The notes: generated from the letters alone by a model not told the origin. A stretch of DNA of 10,942 nt from an uncultured Clostridium sp. (GCA_945836785.1 CAMAMD010000038.1:1-10942); one strand, 5' to 3'. Counted from the first letter of the stretch, positions 1-7,113 are shown. Made by a program: numbers and translations.

Positions 1-36
1 CAATTACACCCCTTTAGGGATGCTTTTACGAAATAG

Positions 37-85
37 AGAAAGGGAATCGTATCGGCATATGTCAGATATGGTTCCCTTTTCTATT
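37..85 (+). terminator. Rho-independent terminator of the upstream gene
   Basis: The strand from 39 to 53 pairs with 65 to 79. The core is AAAGGGAATC against GGTTCCCTTT, continued inward through G-T pairs to a stem of about 15 bp closed by an 11-base loop (54-64). A T-rich tail (TTTTCTATTCT) follows. This is the classic intrinsic terminator shape. It presumably ends a gene left of the window, none of which can be identified in the first 36 bases, and it insulates the birA promoter a few bases downstream. Confidence 0.75.
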
Positions 86-88
86 CTG

Positions 89-124
89 TATTGTCAACCT
101 GCACTTTGACTGTAGTTGACAATA
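89..124. promoter_or_regulatory. BirA (biotin repressor) operator
   Basis: TATTGTCAAC (89-98) and GTTGACAATA (115-124) form a perfect 10-bp inverted repeat separated by 16 bases. Biotin operators in Firmicutes have the same build: TTGTTAACC-like and GGTTAACAA-like half sites about 14-16 bases apart. The right half site contains the -35 box (TTGACA, 116-121), so bound protein would block RNA polymerase. The next gene encodes a BirA with an N-terminal DNA-binding domain. Seen: the repeat and the overlap. Inferred: biotin-dependent autorepression of birA. Confidence 0.85.
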
Positions 125-144
125 CAAACTCCATATGATATAAC
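116..144 (+). promoter_or_regulatory. Sigma-A type promoter of birA
   Basis: TTGACA (116-121) is separated by exactly 17 bases from TATAAC (139-144), close to the housekeeping-sigma consensus. The expected transcript start is near 151, leaving a leader of only about a dozen bases before the birA start at 164. The -35 hexamer lies inside the right half of the BirA operator. Confidence 0.8.
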
Positions 145-163
145 CATAGCGCAGGTGATTTAT

Positions 164-1138
164 ATGAAAACAAAGGAAAGATTATTAGAATTATTTGAAT
201 CGAATAAAGGAATATATTTTTCGGGTGAAGAAATCGCACAGAGATTCAGCATATCCAGAGCTGCTGTGTGGAAAGCGGTGAAAGCACTGCAAAGTGAAGG
301 TTATGAGATAAGTGCGGTTACGAACAGGGGATATTGTCTTTCACCCGGAACAGATATACTGTCTTTGCAGGGAATCCGAAAATATTTGAAACCGGAATGC
401 CTCAAAATGGATATTTCCGTACACCCTACCGTAAAATCAACAAATACATATGTATATGAGAAAGCGGTTAGTGGGCTGCCGGAAGGGTTTGTTGTGGTTT
501 CTAATGAGCAGACAGAGGGACGCGGACGCTATGGAAGAAGTTTTTACTCTCCGGGCAAAAGCGGAATATATATGAGTCTGCTGTTAAGACCGGACAAATA
601 TACTGCGAAACAGGCTGTTAGGATTACAACGATGGCTGCGGTGGCAATGTGTGAGGCAATAGAAGCTGTTTCTGAACGGAAAGCACAGATTAAATGGGTA
701 AATGATATTTATGTTGACGGCAAGAAAGTCTGTGGAATCCTGACAGATGCATCATTTAGCCTGGAAAATGGTTTGTTGGAGTATGCGGTACTCGGCGCAG
801 GGCTGAATGTATATTATCCGGAAGGTGGATTCCCAGAGGATATCAGTCATGTTGCGGGGGCTGTTTTCGAGAAAGCAGGCAGTGATGTGAAAAACCGTCT
901 TGCAGCGGAATTTTTGAACCATTTTATGGAATATTACAAAGCAGAAAATCAATGTGACTATATTGAAAAGTATCGGACACGTTGCTTTGTGATAGGCAGA
1001 CGGATTACCGTAAATGATGGGGAGAAAAGCCGTGATGCACTGGTCCTTGGGATAGATGATGCCTGCAGACTGCTGGTTCGATATGATGATGGCACAGAGG
1101 AATATCTATTATCAGGCGATATCAGTATTTCACTATAA
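164..1138 (+). CDS. birA: Bifunctional biotin-[acetyl-CoA-carboxylase] ligase / biotin operon repressor
   Basis: A cytoplasmic enzyme that activates biotin with ATP to biotinyl-5'-AMP and transfers it to a lysine of biotin-dependent carboxylases; the adenylate-bound dimer also represses transcription. The 324-aa product has a winged helix-turn-helix at about residues 5-60 (SRAAVWKAVKALQ, then a wing ending NRGYCLS). The ligase core includes GRGRYGRSF (119-127), the KWVNDIYVDGKKVCGIL region (177-193, catalytic-type lysine at 187/188) and GAGLNV (211-216). A C-terminal SH3-like domain ends in LLSGDISISL. The length is usual for bifunctional BirA. ATG 164 is preferred, with AGGTGA at 153-158 five bases ahead. 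An in-frame TTG at 116 is rejected because it lies within the -35 box, upstream of the expected transcript start. Its own operator indicates autoregulation. The symporter gene follows 66 bases downstream. Confidence 0.95.
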   Translation: MKTKERLLELFESNKGIYFSGEEIAQRFSISRAAVWKAVKALQSEGYEISAVTNRGYCLSPGTDILSLQGIRKYLKPECLKMDISVHPTVKSTNTYVYEKAVSGLPEGFVVVSNEQTEGRGRYGRSFYSPGKSGIYMSLLLRPDKYTAKQAVRITTMAAVAMCEAIEAVSERKAQIKWVNDIYVDGKKVCGILTDASFSLENGLLEYAVLGAGLNVYYPEGGFPEDISHVAGAVFEKAGSDVKNRLAAEFLNHFMEYYKAENQCDYIEKYRTRCFVIGRRITVNDGEKSRDALVLGIDDACRLLVRYDDGTEEYLLSGDISISL

Positions 1139-1204
1139 TTCATCTCCGTTTCATATACAGCAATAAAATATAATATGCAAATGGACAATTGAAAGGAAGT
1201 TGAC

Positions 1205-2542
1205 ATGATGTTAATTGCGATAATAATTTACATTTTAATTTTGATTGGTGTGGGTGTTTTTGATGCATTTAAGGTTAAAACCTTTGAAGATTATGCTGTT
1301 GCCGGAAAAAGGCAAAGCTTTATTTTCGTATTTTTATCTCTGATGGCAACAATGATTGGCGCATCGGCAACAATCGGAATGACTGATAGGGTTGTGCAGA
1401 TTGGTTTTCCGGCATTCTGGTGGCTTGGCGTCGGTACAATCGGTCTGATTCTGCAGTCTGTTCTTTTGTCGGAGAAAATTCGTGCATTAGATGCCAATAC
1501 GTTGCCGGATGTCGCAATGAAAACGGTGGGTAAGGGCGGTAAGACGTTGCTTGCACTGATTATTGCGGTGTCGTGGGTTGGAATTATCGCAGCACAGATT
1601 GTATCCATTGCTAAAATCATGTCTTTTGTTGTAACTGGTGTAAATCAGAGAAATCTGGTCATTGTCATTTCTGCCATTGTAATATTATATACATTGGTGG
1701 GAGGACAGCTTTCGGTTATCAAAACGGATGCAATCCAATCGTGGCTTATTGCCATAGGCGTTCTTGCAACCTTTATCTATCTGTTTACATGTAAAGGACA
1801 GAATAATGCGGAGATAATTTCAAATGTTCGTTTGTTAAATAAAGATTTTAATATGCTGGACTGGATGAATCTATTTTTTATCACCGGTGGAGCTTATTTT
1901 CTGGGCCCGGATATTATATCAAGAAATCTGGTTTCCAAAGACGGAAAGACAGCAAAGAAAGCTGCATTTGTATCAGGCGTTTGTCTGGTGTTTTTCAGTG
2001 CAGTTATTACCCTGACAGGTATGTGGGTTGTTTCAAATGTTGGAGATATCGGCGGACAGAATCCATTGCTGTATATTATTCATAATGTCGTGCCGGCTCC
2101 GATAGCGGTTATTTTGTGCCTCGCACTTATTTCGACATTGTTGTCCTCCGCTGATACATGCCTGATTAATGCAGCCTCGATTGTGGAGTATGATTTGTTG
2201 AAACGGGATAAAGTCAATGAGATTCGTGTTATTGTCGGAATACTTGGTGTGGCCTCTCTTTTGATTGCACTTTTTAAAAGCGATATAATTGGGCTCCTTA
2301 CAGGCGCGTATTCAATCTACACTCCGGGCATTGTATTCCCGCTGTTCATGGCAATCTGGTTTCATGGCAAGCGTAAGGTTTGGAAACCGGCATGGTATGC
2401 AGCGGTTATCATCGGTGGAGGAATGGGCATACTGAATACATATCTGTCAATTGGGTCTGAATATTTCCCACTCATCGGTATGGGGATATCACTTGGATTA
2501 AGCATTGTTTCTGTATTGCCGATATTTGAAAAAAATAGTTGA
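1205..2542 (+). CDS. Sodium:solute symporter (SSS family), substrate unknown
   Basis: An integral membrane transporter of the sodium:solute symporter family (relatives: PutP, PanF, SLC5), which uses the sodium gradient to import a small solute. The 445-aa product shows about 12-13 hydrophobic segments, for example near residues 2-19, 39-60, 70-88, 113-137, 150-166, 180-195, 255-276, 298-318, 341-357 and 396-413. Family landmarks are YAVAGKRQS (30-38), GGQLSVIKTDAIQSW (166-180), an SRNLVSKDGKTAKKAA-like loop (239-254) and STLLSSADTCLINAAS (310-325), the last matching the segment that carries sodium-site serines. It is slightly short for the family (usually 450-520). AAGGAAG at 1193-1199 precedes two adjacent ATGs; 1205 or 1208 would both serve, and 1208 has the more usual spacing. 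No terminator and only a weak promoter (a TATAAT at 1169 without a good -35) separate it from birA, so cotranscription is likely. The substrate cannot be read from the sequence. Confidence 0.9.
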   Translation: MMLIAIIIYILILIGVGVFDAFKVKTFEDYAVAGKRQSFIFVFLSLMATMIGASATIGMTDRVVQIGFPAFWWLGVGTIGLILQSVLLSEKIRALDANTLPDVAMKTVGKGGKTLLALIIAVSWVGIIAAQIVSIAKIMSFVVTGVNQRNLVIVISAIVILYTLVGGQLSVIKTDAIQSWLIAIGVLATFIYLFTCKGQNNAEIISNVRLLNKDFNMLDWMNLFFITGGAYFLGPDIISRNLVSKDGKTAKKAAFVSGVCLVFFSAVITLTGMWVVSNVGDIGGQNPLLYIIHNVVPAPIAVILCLALISTLLSSADTCLINAASIVEYDLLKRDKVNEIRVIVGILGVASLLIALFKSDIIGLLTGAYSIYTPGIVFPLFMAIWFHGKRKVWKPAWYAAVIIGGGMGILNTYLSIGSEYFPLIGMGISLGLSIVSVLPIFEKNS

Positions 2543-2566
2543 CAAATTAAATTAATGTGTTATATT
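2539..2566 (+). promoter_or_regulatory. Probable promoter of clpB
   Basis: TTGACA (2539-2544) lies 16 bases from TATATT (2561-2566). The -35 box overlaps the symporter stop codon (2540-2542). The predicted transcript start near 2573 leaves a leader of about 85 bases. I see no CIRCE inverted repeat and only one half of a CtsR-like site (TTTGAC at 2632-2637), so the usual Firmicute heat-shock operators are not evident. Confidence 0.6.
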
Positions 2567-2579
2567 TGAAATAGAACAG

Positions 2580-2597
2580 ATAGAATAATTAATCTAT
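2580..2597. promoter_or_regulatory. Near-palindrome in the clpB leader, possible operator
   Basis: The 18 bases from 2580 to 2597 (ATAGAATAATTAATCTAT) are self-complementary at 8 of 9 paired positions, and lie just after the expected clpB transcript start. TATGCT follows twice with a 10-base period (2595 and 2605). The position suits a repressor site, but the tract is AT-rich and chance cannot be excluded. No matching regulator family was recognised. Confidence 0.25.
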
Positions 2598-2643
2598 GCT
2601 GCTATATGCTATGAAAATCCGTTAGGGATAATTTGACTTGTGT

Positions 2644-2650
2644 AAGGAGG
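2644..2650 (+). promoter_or_regulatory. Ribosome binding site fixing the clpB start
   Basis: AAGGAGG is a complete Shine-Dalgarno sequence eight bases before ATG 2659. It rules out the upstream in-frame TTG at 2638, which lies ahead of this site and would add seven residues. Confidence 0.85.
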
Positions 2651-2658
2651 ATAGAACT

Positions 2659-5235
2659 ATGGATGCAGAAAAATTTACAAGAAAATCTTTGGAAGTAATT
2701 GAAAACTGCGAGAAGCTGGCATACGAATATAACAATCAGGAGATTGATCAGGAGCATCTGCTTTACAGCTTGCTTACGGTAGATGATAGTCTGATTGCAA
2801 AGCTTCTTGAAAATATGGGAATTAACGTGGACAGTTTTGCGAAGGAGAGTGAGAAACTGGTTGCGTATCGGCCGAAGGTATCAGGCGGTAAATTATTTAC
2901 CAGCCCTGACTTTTCAAAGGCTTTGATTCAGGCAGAGAAAGAATCGAAGCAGATGGGTGACGCCTACGTATCTGTTGAGCATTTGTTCCTGGGTATCCTT
3001 GAGAAGATGAATAAGGCAGTCAAGGGACTCATAATGGGATATGGAATTACCCGTAATAAATTCCTTGAGGTGCTTGCCGAGGTGCGTGGAAATAAGCGCG
3101 TGGAAAGTGATAATCCTGAGGCAACCTACGATACATTAAACAAATATGGTTACAATCTGGTAGAACGTGCAAGAGAACAGAAACTGGATCCGGTTATCGG
3201 AAGAGATACGGAGATACGAAATATTATTCGTATTCTTTCCAGAAAGACGAAAAACAATCCTGTGCTTATAGGTGAGCCCGGTGTCGGTAAGACGGCAGCA
3301 ATTGAGGGATTGGCACAGCGTATTGTGAGTGGAGATGTGCCGGCTTCTTTGCGGGACAAGGAAATATTTGCACTTGATATGGGTGCAATGCTTGCTGGAG
3401 CGAAGTACCGCGGTGAGTTTGAAGAACGGTTGAAGGCAGTTCTGGATGAAGTTAAAAACTCGGACGGACATATTATTCTGTTTATTGATGAGCTTCATAC
3501 TATTGTCGGCGCAGGTAAGACAGAGGGTTCCATGGATGCAGGAAATATGTTGAAACCGATGCTTGCCAGAGGAGAGTTGCATTGTATCGGTGCAACCACG
3601 CTGGATGAATATCGAAAATACATCGAGAAGGATGCTGCACTGGAACGTCGTTTCCAGCCTGTCATGGTCAATGAACCGACGGTGGAGGATACCATCTCTA
3701 TATTGAGAGGTATCAAGAATCGTTACGAGGTATTCCACGGTGTTAAAATAAGCGATGGTGCACTTGTCAGTGCGGCTACCCTGTCAAACAGGTATATTAC
3801 GGATCGTTTCCTGCCGGATAAAGCGATTGACCTGGTGGATGAGGCCTGTGCCATGATTAAGACGGAGCTTGATTCCATGCCGGCTGAGTTGGACGAAATA
3901 TCGAGAAAGATTATGCAGATGGAAATAGAGGAAGCTGCGTTAAAGAATGAGGATGACCATCTGAGTCAGGAAAGACTTGCAACTTTGCGTCAGGAGCTTT
4001 CGGAGCTTCAAGAGCAGTCCAAGCAAATGAAAGCAGTATGGGAAAATGAGAAGAAAGGCGTAGAGCATATCAGACAGTTGCGTGAGGAATTGGAGGATGT
4101 AAAAAATGAAATCCAGATAGCACAGCGAAGCTATAATCTGGAAAAAGCAGCCGAGTTGCAGTATGGCAGACTTCCACAGATTAAAAAGGAACTGGAAGAG
4201 CTGGAGAGCAATGCGTCCGAAAAGGAACGCAGTCTGGTACATGAATGTGTGACCGATGAAGAGATTGCTAAAATTGTTTCTAAATGGACAGGTATTCCGG
4301 TTGCCAAGCTGACAGAGAGTGAACGAAACAAGACATTGCATTTGGCGGATGAACTTCACAAGAGGGTAATTGGTCAGAATGAGGCGGTGGAGCTTGTCAG
4401 TGATGCGATTATTCGTTCTAAGGCAGGTATCAAGGATCCGACGAAACCTATCGGTTCATTCCTGTTTCTGGGGCCGACCGGTGTCGGTAAGACAGAGCTG
4501 GCAAAGACCCTTGCACAGGCATTATTTGATAATGAATCCAATATGGTTCGTATCGATATGAGTGAATATATGGAGAAGCACAGTGTTGCCAGACTGATTG
4601 GAGCGCCTCCCGGATATGTTGGTTATGATGAGGGCGGACAGCTTACAGAGGCGGTCAGAAGAAAGCCTTACTCGGTCGTATTGTTTGATGAGATTGAAAA
4701 GGCACATCCGGATGTATTTAATGTGCTGTTACAGGTATTGGATGATGGACGTATAACAGATTCCAAGGGCAAGACTGTGGATTTCAAGAATACAATTTTA
4801 ATCATGACGTCCAATATCGGTTCGGAATATCTGCTGGAGGGCATAGATGCGAATGGAAATATCACGCCAGATTGTGCTGAGAAGGTTATGAACAGTCTGC
4901 GTGGACATTTCAGACCGGAATTTTTGAATCGTCTGGATGAGACCATCATGTTTAAGCCGCTTGATAAGACATCCATCAGTGGTATCGTGAACCTGTTGCT
5001 CCATGACCTGAATGAAAGAATCGCAGATAAGGAGCTTAAGTTATCGTTGACCGACGCTGCCATCAATCATATCATTGAGGCGGGTTATGATCCGCATTAC
5101 GGTGCAAGACCTCTGAAGCGTTATCTGCAAAAGAATGTCGAAACACTCGTTGCAAGGAGCATACTCGGCAATACACTTCATGCGGGTGACACAATTACAC
5201 TCGACTATGACGGAGCAAACCTCGTGATTCGTTGA
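2659..5235 (+). CDS. clpB: ATP-dependent chaperone / disaggregase ClpB
   Basis: A cytoplasmic hexameric AAA+ protein that threads aggregated proteins through its pore and, with DnaK-DnaJ-GrpE, rescues them after stress. At 858 aa it matches ClpB (about 857) rather than ClpC (about 810). In order: a Clp N-domain of two repeats (about 1-145); NBD1 with Walker A GEPGVGKT (205-212), pore tyrosine 250 in AKYRG and Walker B FIDE (275-278); a long Glu/Lys/Leu-rich coiled-coil middle domain (about 408-530), characteristic of ClpB; NBD2 with Walker A GPTGVGKT (605-612), pore motif PPGYVGY (650-656), Walker B LFDE (675-678) and sensor-type MTSNIGS (716-722); and a C-terminal D2-small domain (HYGARPLKR). 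No catalytic residue is missing. It has its own promoter, and its stop lies two bases before the inverted-repeat element, which supplies its terminator. Confidence 0.97.
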   Translation: MDAEKFTRKSLEVIENCEKLAYEYNNQEIDQEHLLYSLLTVDDSLIAKLLENMGINVDSFAKESEKLVAYRPKVSGGKLFTSPDFSKALIQAEKESKQMGDAYVSVEHLFLGILEKMNKAVKGLIMGYGITRNKFLEVLAEVRGNKRVESDNPEATYDTLNKYGYNLVERAREQKLDPVIGRDTEIRNIIRILSRKTKNNPVLIGEPGVGKTAAIEGLAQRIVSGDVPASLRDKEIFALDMGAMLAGAKYRGEFEERLKAVLDEVKNSDGHIILFIDELHTIVGAGKTEGSMDAGNMLKPMLARGELHCIGATTLDEYRKYIEKDAALERRFQPVMVNEPTVEDTISILRGIKNRYEVFHGVKISDGALVSAATLSNRYITDRFLPDKAIDLVDEACAMIKTELDSMPAELDEISRKIMQMEIEEAALKNEDDHLSQERLATLRQELSELQEQSKQMKAVWENEKKGVEHIRQLREELEDVKNEIQIAQRSYNLEKAAELQYGRLPQIKKELEELESNASEKERSLVHECVTDEEIAKIVSKWTGIPVAKLTESERNKTLHLADELHKRVIGQNEAVELVSDAIIRSKAGIKDPTKPIGSFLFLGPTGVGKTELAKTLAQALFDNESNMVRIDMSEYMEKHSVARLIGAPPGYVGYDEGGQLTEAVRRKPYSVVLFDEIEKAHPDVFNVLLQVLDDGRITDSKGKTVDFKNTILIMTSNIGSEYLLEGIDANGNITPDCAEKVMNSLRGHFRPEFLNRLDETIMFKPLDKTSISGIVNLLLHDLNERIADKELKLSLTDAAINHIIEAGYDPHYGARPLKRYLQKNVETLVARSILGNTLHAGDTITLDYDGANLVIR

Positions 5236-5237
5236 AA

Positions 5238-5414
5238 CGTCTCATGAATGTAATCCGGTATGGCTATATGTATAATGGAGGAAAACCGTTTGTGAACGCC
5301 GGCACTTAGCGAGATATAAAGCGGCTGTCGCACGAAGGTCATATGGCATGTATATATGGATAATTCGGGAAACCCGCTCTCGCTCGGTTGCTCACGCAGC
5401 GGTACTAAGCTCGA
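5238..5414 (+). repeat. Left arm of the element (modules A-B-C-D)
   Basis: The arm consists of two similar tandem units. A (ending GGCTATATGTATAATGGA) resembles the end of C (GGCATGTATATATGGATAAT). B and D both begin GGRAAMCC, share a diverged core (for example CACTTAGC against TACTAAGC) and end GAGATATAAA or GCTCGACATAAA. The left arm is therefore unit 1 = A+B and unit 2 = C+D, the second unit carrying an extra CTCTCGCTCG tract (5377-5386). Confidence 0.7.
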
Positions 5415-5417
5415 CAT

Positions 5418-5472
5418 AAAAGTCCCCAACTCTGTAATTTACACATTGTGTATTACAGAGTTGGGGACTTTT
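5418..5472. terminator. Bidirectional terminator hairpin between clpB and citrate synthase
   Basis: The bases 5418-5438 are the exact reverse complement of 5452-5472, giving a 21-bp perfect stem that begins AAAAGTCCCC and ends GGGGACTTTT. The loop region 5439-5451 contains a further ACAC/GTGT pairing. An A-run on one side and a T-run on the other make it work in both directions, for clpB on the plus strand and citrate synthase on the minus strand. It is the centre (E) of the larger inverted-repeat element. Confidence 0.85.
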
Positions 5473-5473
5473 C

Positions 5474-5651
5474 TATCTCGCTAAGTGCCGGCGTTCACAA
5501 ACGGTTTTCCTACATTATCCATATATACATGCCATATGACCTTCGTGCGACAGCCGCTTTAGGTCGAGCTTAGTACCGCTGCGTGAGCAACGAGCGAGAG
5601 TGGGTTTTCCGGAATATACATATAGCCATACCGGATTACATTCATGTGACG
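5474..5651 (-). repeat. Right arm of the element (modules A-D-C-B on the minus strand)
   Basis: Read on the minus strand from 5651 inward, this arm runs A, D, C, B, so the second halves of the two units are exchanged relative to the left arm. Module sequence is otherwise nearly unchanged: 117 positions of A, B and C are identical to the left arm. Short joining sequences differ (TAC at 5511-5513, GG at 5562-5563), which marks the exchange points. Confidence 0.7.
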
Positions 5652-5673
5652 GCACCATTTTTTTATGACTGTA

Positions 5674-7041
5674 TTATGGTCGTTCTGCCAGCGGTACATA
5701 GGTCTGTGGTTCTGCGATGGACATATACGCCGGACGGATAATCTTATTTGCGTTGGTTAATTCCTCAATACGGTGTGCACTCCAGCCTGCAATTCTAGCC
5801 ACTGCAAAGAGCGGCGTGAAAAGCTCTTCCGGCAGTCCAAGCATGGTATAAACAAAGCCGCTGAAGAAGTCAACATTCGGACTGACGCCTTTATAAATCT
5901 TGCGCTTGTCCGCAATGACTTCCTTGGCGAGTTTGGCCACATTTACATATAGCTCATATTCATCCTGCATGCCTTTTTCTTCGGAAAGCTTTCCGACAAA
6001 CTGTTCAAAAAGAACTGCTCTCGGATCAGAGATGGAATATACCGCATGTCCCATACCATAGATGAGCCCTGCGTGGTCAAATGCCTTCTTGTCAAGCAGG
6101 TCGCAGAGGTAGGCACGAATTGCATCCAGGTCTTTCCAGTCCTTTACATGAGCTTTCAGATCGTCAAACATGAGTTTTACTTTGACGTTGGCACCACCGT
6201 GTTTCGGCCCTTTCAACGAACAGAGTGAGGCGGCAACGGAAGAGTAGGTATCTGTGCCGGATGATGTGACAACATGGGTGGTAAAGGTTGAGTTGTTACC
6301 GCCGCCATGTTCGGCATGGAGTACCAGAGCCAGATCTAAAACCTTTGCTTCTGTATCTGTGTAACTCTTATCCTGACGCAGCAGTCGAAGCAGATTTTCA
6401 GCAGTGGACAGCTCAGGCTTTGACTGATGAATATAAAGACCATGCCCCAGGTCATAATGTCTGTAAGCAAGATATGAATAAACAGCCAATGCCGGGAAAT
6501 TGGCAATCAGCTCAATACTCTGACGTAGAACATTCGGAATGGATGTGTCCGCTGTGTTAGAGTCGTAGGAGCTTAATGTCAGGATGCTTTTTGCCAGTGC
6601 ATTCATGATATCTTTGTTTGGCGTTTTTAAGATAACATCCCGAACAAAGTGATGCGGGAGCTTCCTGTAAGAACCAAGCAGATGTTGAAAATCACTTAAT
6701 TCCTGTTTGTTTGGCAGTTCACCGAACAGAAGAAGATATACGGTTTCTTCATAACCGAATCTGTCTTCACTTGTAAAACCATGTACCAGATCAAAGATAT
6801 TAATGCCTCTGTAATAAAGTTCACCTTCAATCGGTGTGGAAACTCCGTTTATCATACGGGAGGAATTGATTGTGGATATTTCGGTCAGTCCTGTCAGAAC
6901 GCCTTTGCCGTCCAAATCTCTTAAACCACGTTTCACTTCGTATTTCGTATAGAGTGTGGGGTCAATAATGTCATGTCGCTCGCAAAGAGCCGCCAGTCTT
7001 TCAAGTTCAGGTGTAACAGATGAGAATTCAATCTCGTTCAT
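5674..7041 (-). CDS. gltA: Citrate synthase (citrate/2-methylcitrate synthase family)
   Basis: A cytoplasmic enzyme condensing acetyl-CoA with oxaloacetate to citrate, the first step of the citrate cycle and, in fermenters, of the 2-oxoglutarate/glutamate branch. The 455-aa product carries the catalytic triad: His242 in LHAEHGGGNNST, His281 in GPKHGGAN and Asp391 in SPNVDFFSGF. It also has the GMGHAVYSISDPRA segment (329-342) and the C-terminal GWSAHRIEE (419-427). It is longer than most citrate synthases, with an N-terminal extension before the core, as in clostridial forms. The start at 7041 is chosen because AAGGAGT lies immediately upstream; an in-frame ATG at 7089 would add 16 residues without such a site. 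No aconitase or isocitrate dehydrogenase gene is adjacent. A 2-methylcitrate synthase activity cannot be excluded. Confidence 0.93.
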   Translation of the reverse strand: MNEIEFSSVTPELERLAALCERHDIIDPTLYTKYEVKRGLRDLDGKGVLTGLTEISTINSSRMINGVSTPIEGELYYRGINIFDLVHGFTSEDRFGYEETVYLLLFGELPNKQELSDFQHLLGSYRKLPHHFVRDVILKTPNKDIMNALAKSILTLSSYDSNTADTSIPNVLRQSIELIANFPALAVYSYLAYRHYDLGHGLYIHQSKPELSTAENLLRLLRQDKSYTDTEAKVLDLALVLHAEHGGGNNSTFTTHVVTSSGTDTYSSVAASLCSLKGPKHGGANVKVKLMFDDLKAHVKDWKDLDAIRAYLCDLLDKKAFDHAGLIYGMGHAVYSISDPRAVLFEQFVGKLSEEKGMQDEYELYVNVAKLAKEVIADKRKIYKGVSPNVDFFSGFVYTMLGLPEELFTPLFAVARIAGWSAHRIEELTNANKIIRPAYMSIAEPQTYVPLAERP

Positions 7042-7047
7042 GGAATC

Positions 7048-7054
7048 ACTCCTT
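7048..7054 (-). promoter_or_regulatory. Ribosome binding site fixing the citrate synthase start
   Basis: Read on the minus strand, AAGGAGT ends six bases before ATG 7041. It selects MNEIEFSS as the N-terminus over the two upstream in-frame ATG codons. Confidence 0.8.
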
Positions 7055-7113
7055 GTTTTCATAGATGTTATATCAATAGTACCAATCATAAAAAATTCAT
7101 TTTAATATTTAAT

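Larger units (their letters stand above)
5238..5651. repeat. 414-bp inverted-repeat element with exchanged modules, non-coding
   Basis: The element nearly fills the gap between the convergent clpB (stop 5233-5235) and citrate synthase (stop 5674-5676) genes. Left arm order: A 5243-5274, B 5280-5316, C 5317-5364, D about 5365-5414. Centre: hairpin E 5418-5472. Right arm: B' 5474-5510, C' 5514-5561, D' about 5564-5614, A' 5615-5646, where primes are reverse complements. A, B and C match their partners perfectly over 32, 37 and 48 bp. D matches over a perfect 28-bp stretch, then with one indel and a few substitutions. The outer ends extend to CGTCT-CATG (5238) and CATG-TGACG (5651). A simple palindrome would read D'-C'-B'-A' on the right, so B and D have exchanged places. 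No significant ORF and no clear target-site duplication are seen. It resembles a miniature inverted-repeat transposable element or a large intergenic palindromic repeat. No named family was recognised. Confidence 0.85.

Noticed and set aside
116..163. In-frame TTG start extending BirA by 16 residues
   Set aside because: The TTG is the first half of the -35 box and lies in the operator, upstream of the predicted transcript start. The ATG at 164 has a Shine-Dalgarno sequence and begins exactly at the normal BirA N-terminus.
1146..1174. Independent promoter for the symporter
   Set aside because: A TATAAT occurs at 1169-1174, but the sequence 16-18 bases upstream (around CCGTTT) is a poor -35 box. 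It was kept only as a weak possibility in the symporter entry.
2632..2643. CtsR operator upstream of clpB
   Set aside because: Only one heptad-like half (TTTGAC) is present. The second half of the tandem repeat is missing.
3136..3738. 200-aa open frame on the minus strand
   Set aside because: It lies wholly within clpB, antisense to intact NBD1 coding sequence, with no recognisable domain and no ribosome site. It is a shadow frame.
5205..5429. 74-aa minus-strand open frame crossing the clpB end and the left repeat arm
   Set aside because: It spans a repeat arm and the end of clpB, lacks a ribosome site and has no recognisable domain. The inverted-repeat structure explains the sequence better than coding does.
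5238..5651. CRISPR array or tandem regulatory RNA in the repeat-rich intergenic region
   Set aside because: The repeats are inverted and modular, not regularly spaced direct repeats with unique spacers, and no cas gene is nearby.
5236..5673. Insertion sequence with its own transposase
   Set aside because: There is no transposase frame in the 438-base gap and no clear target-site duplication beside the outer ends. At most it is a non-autonomous element.
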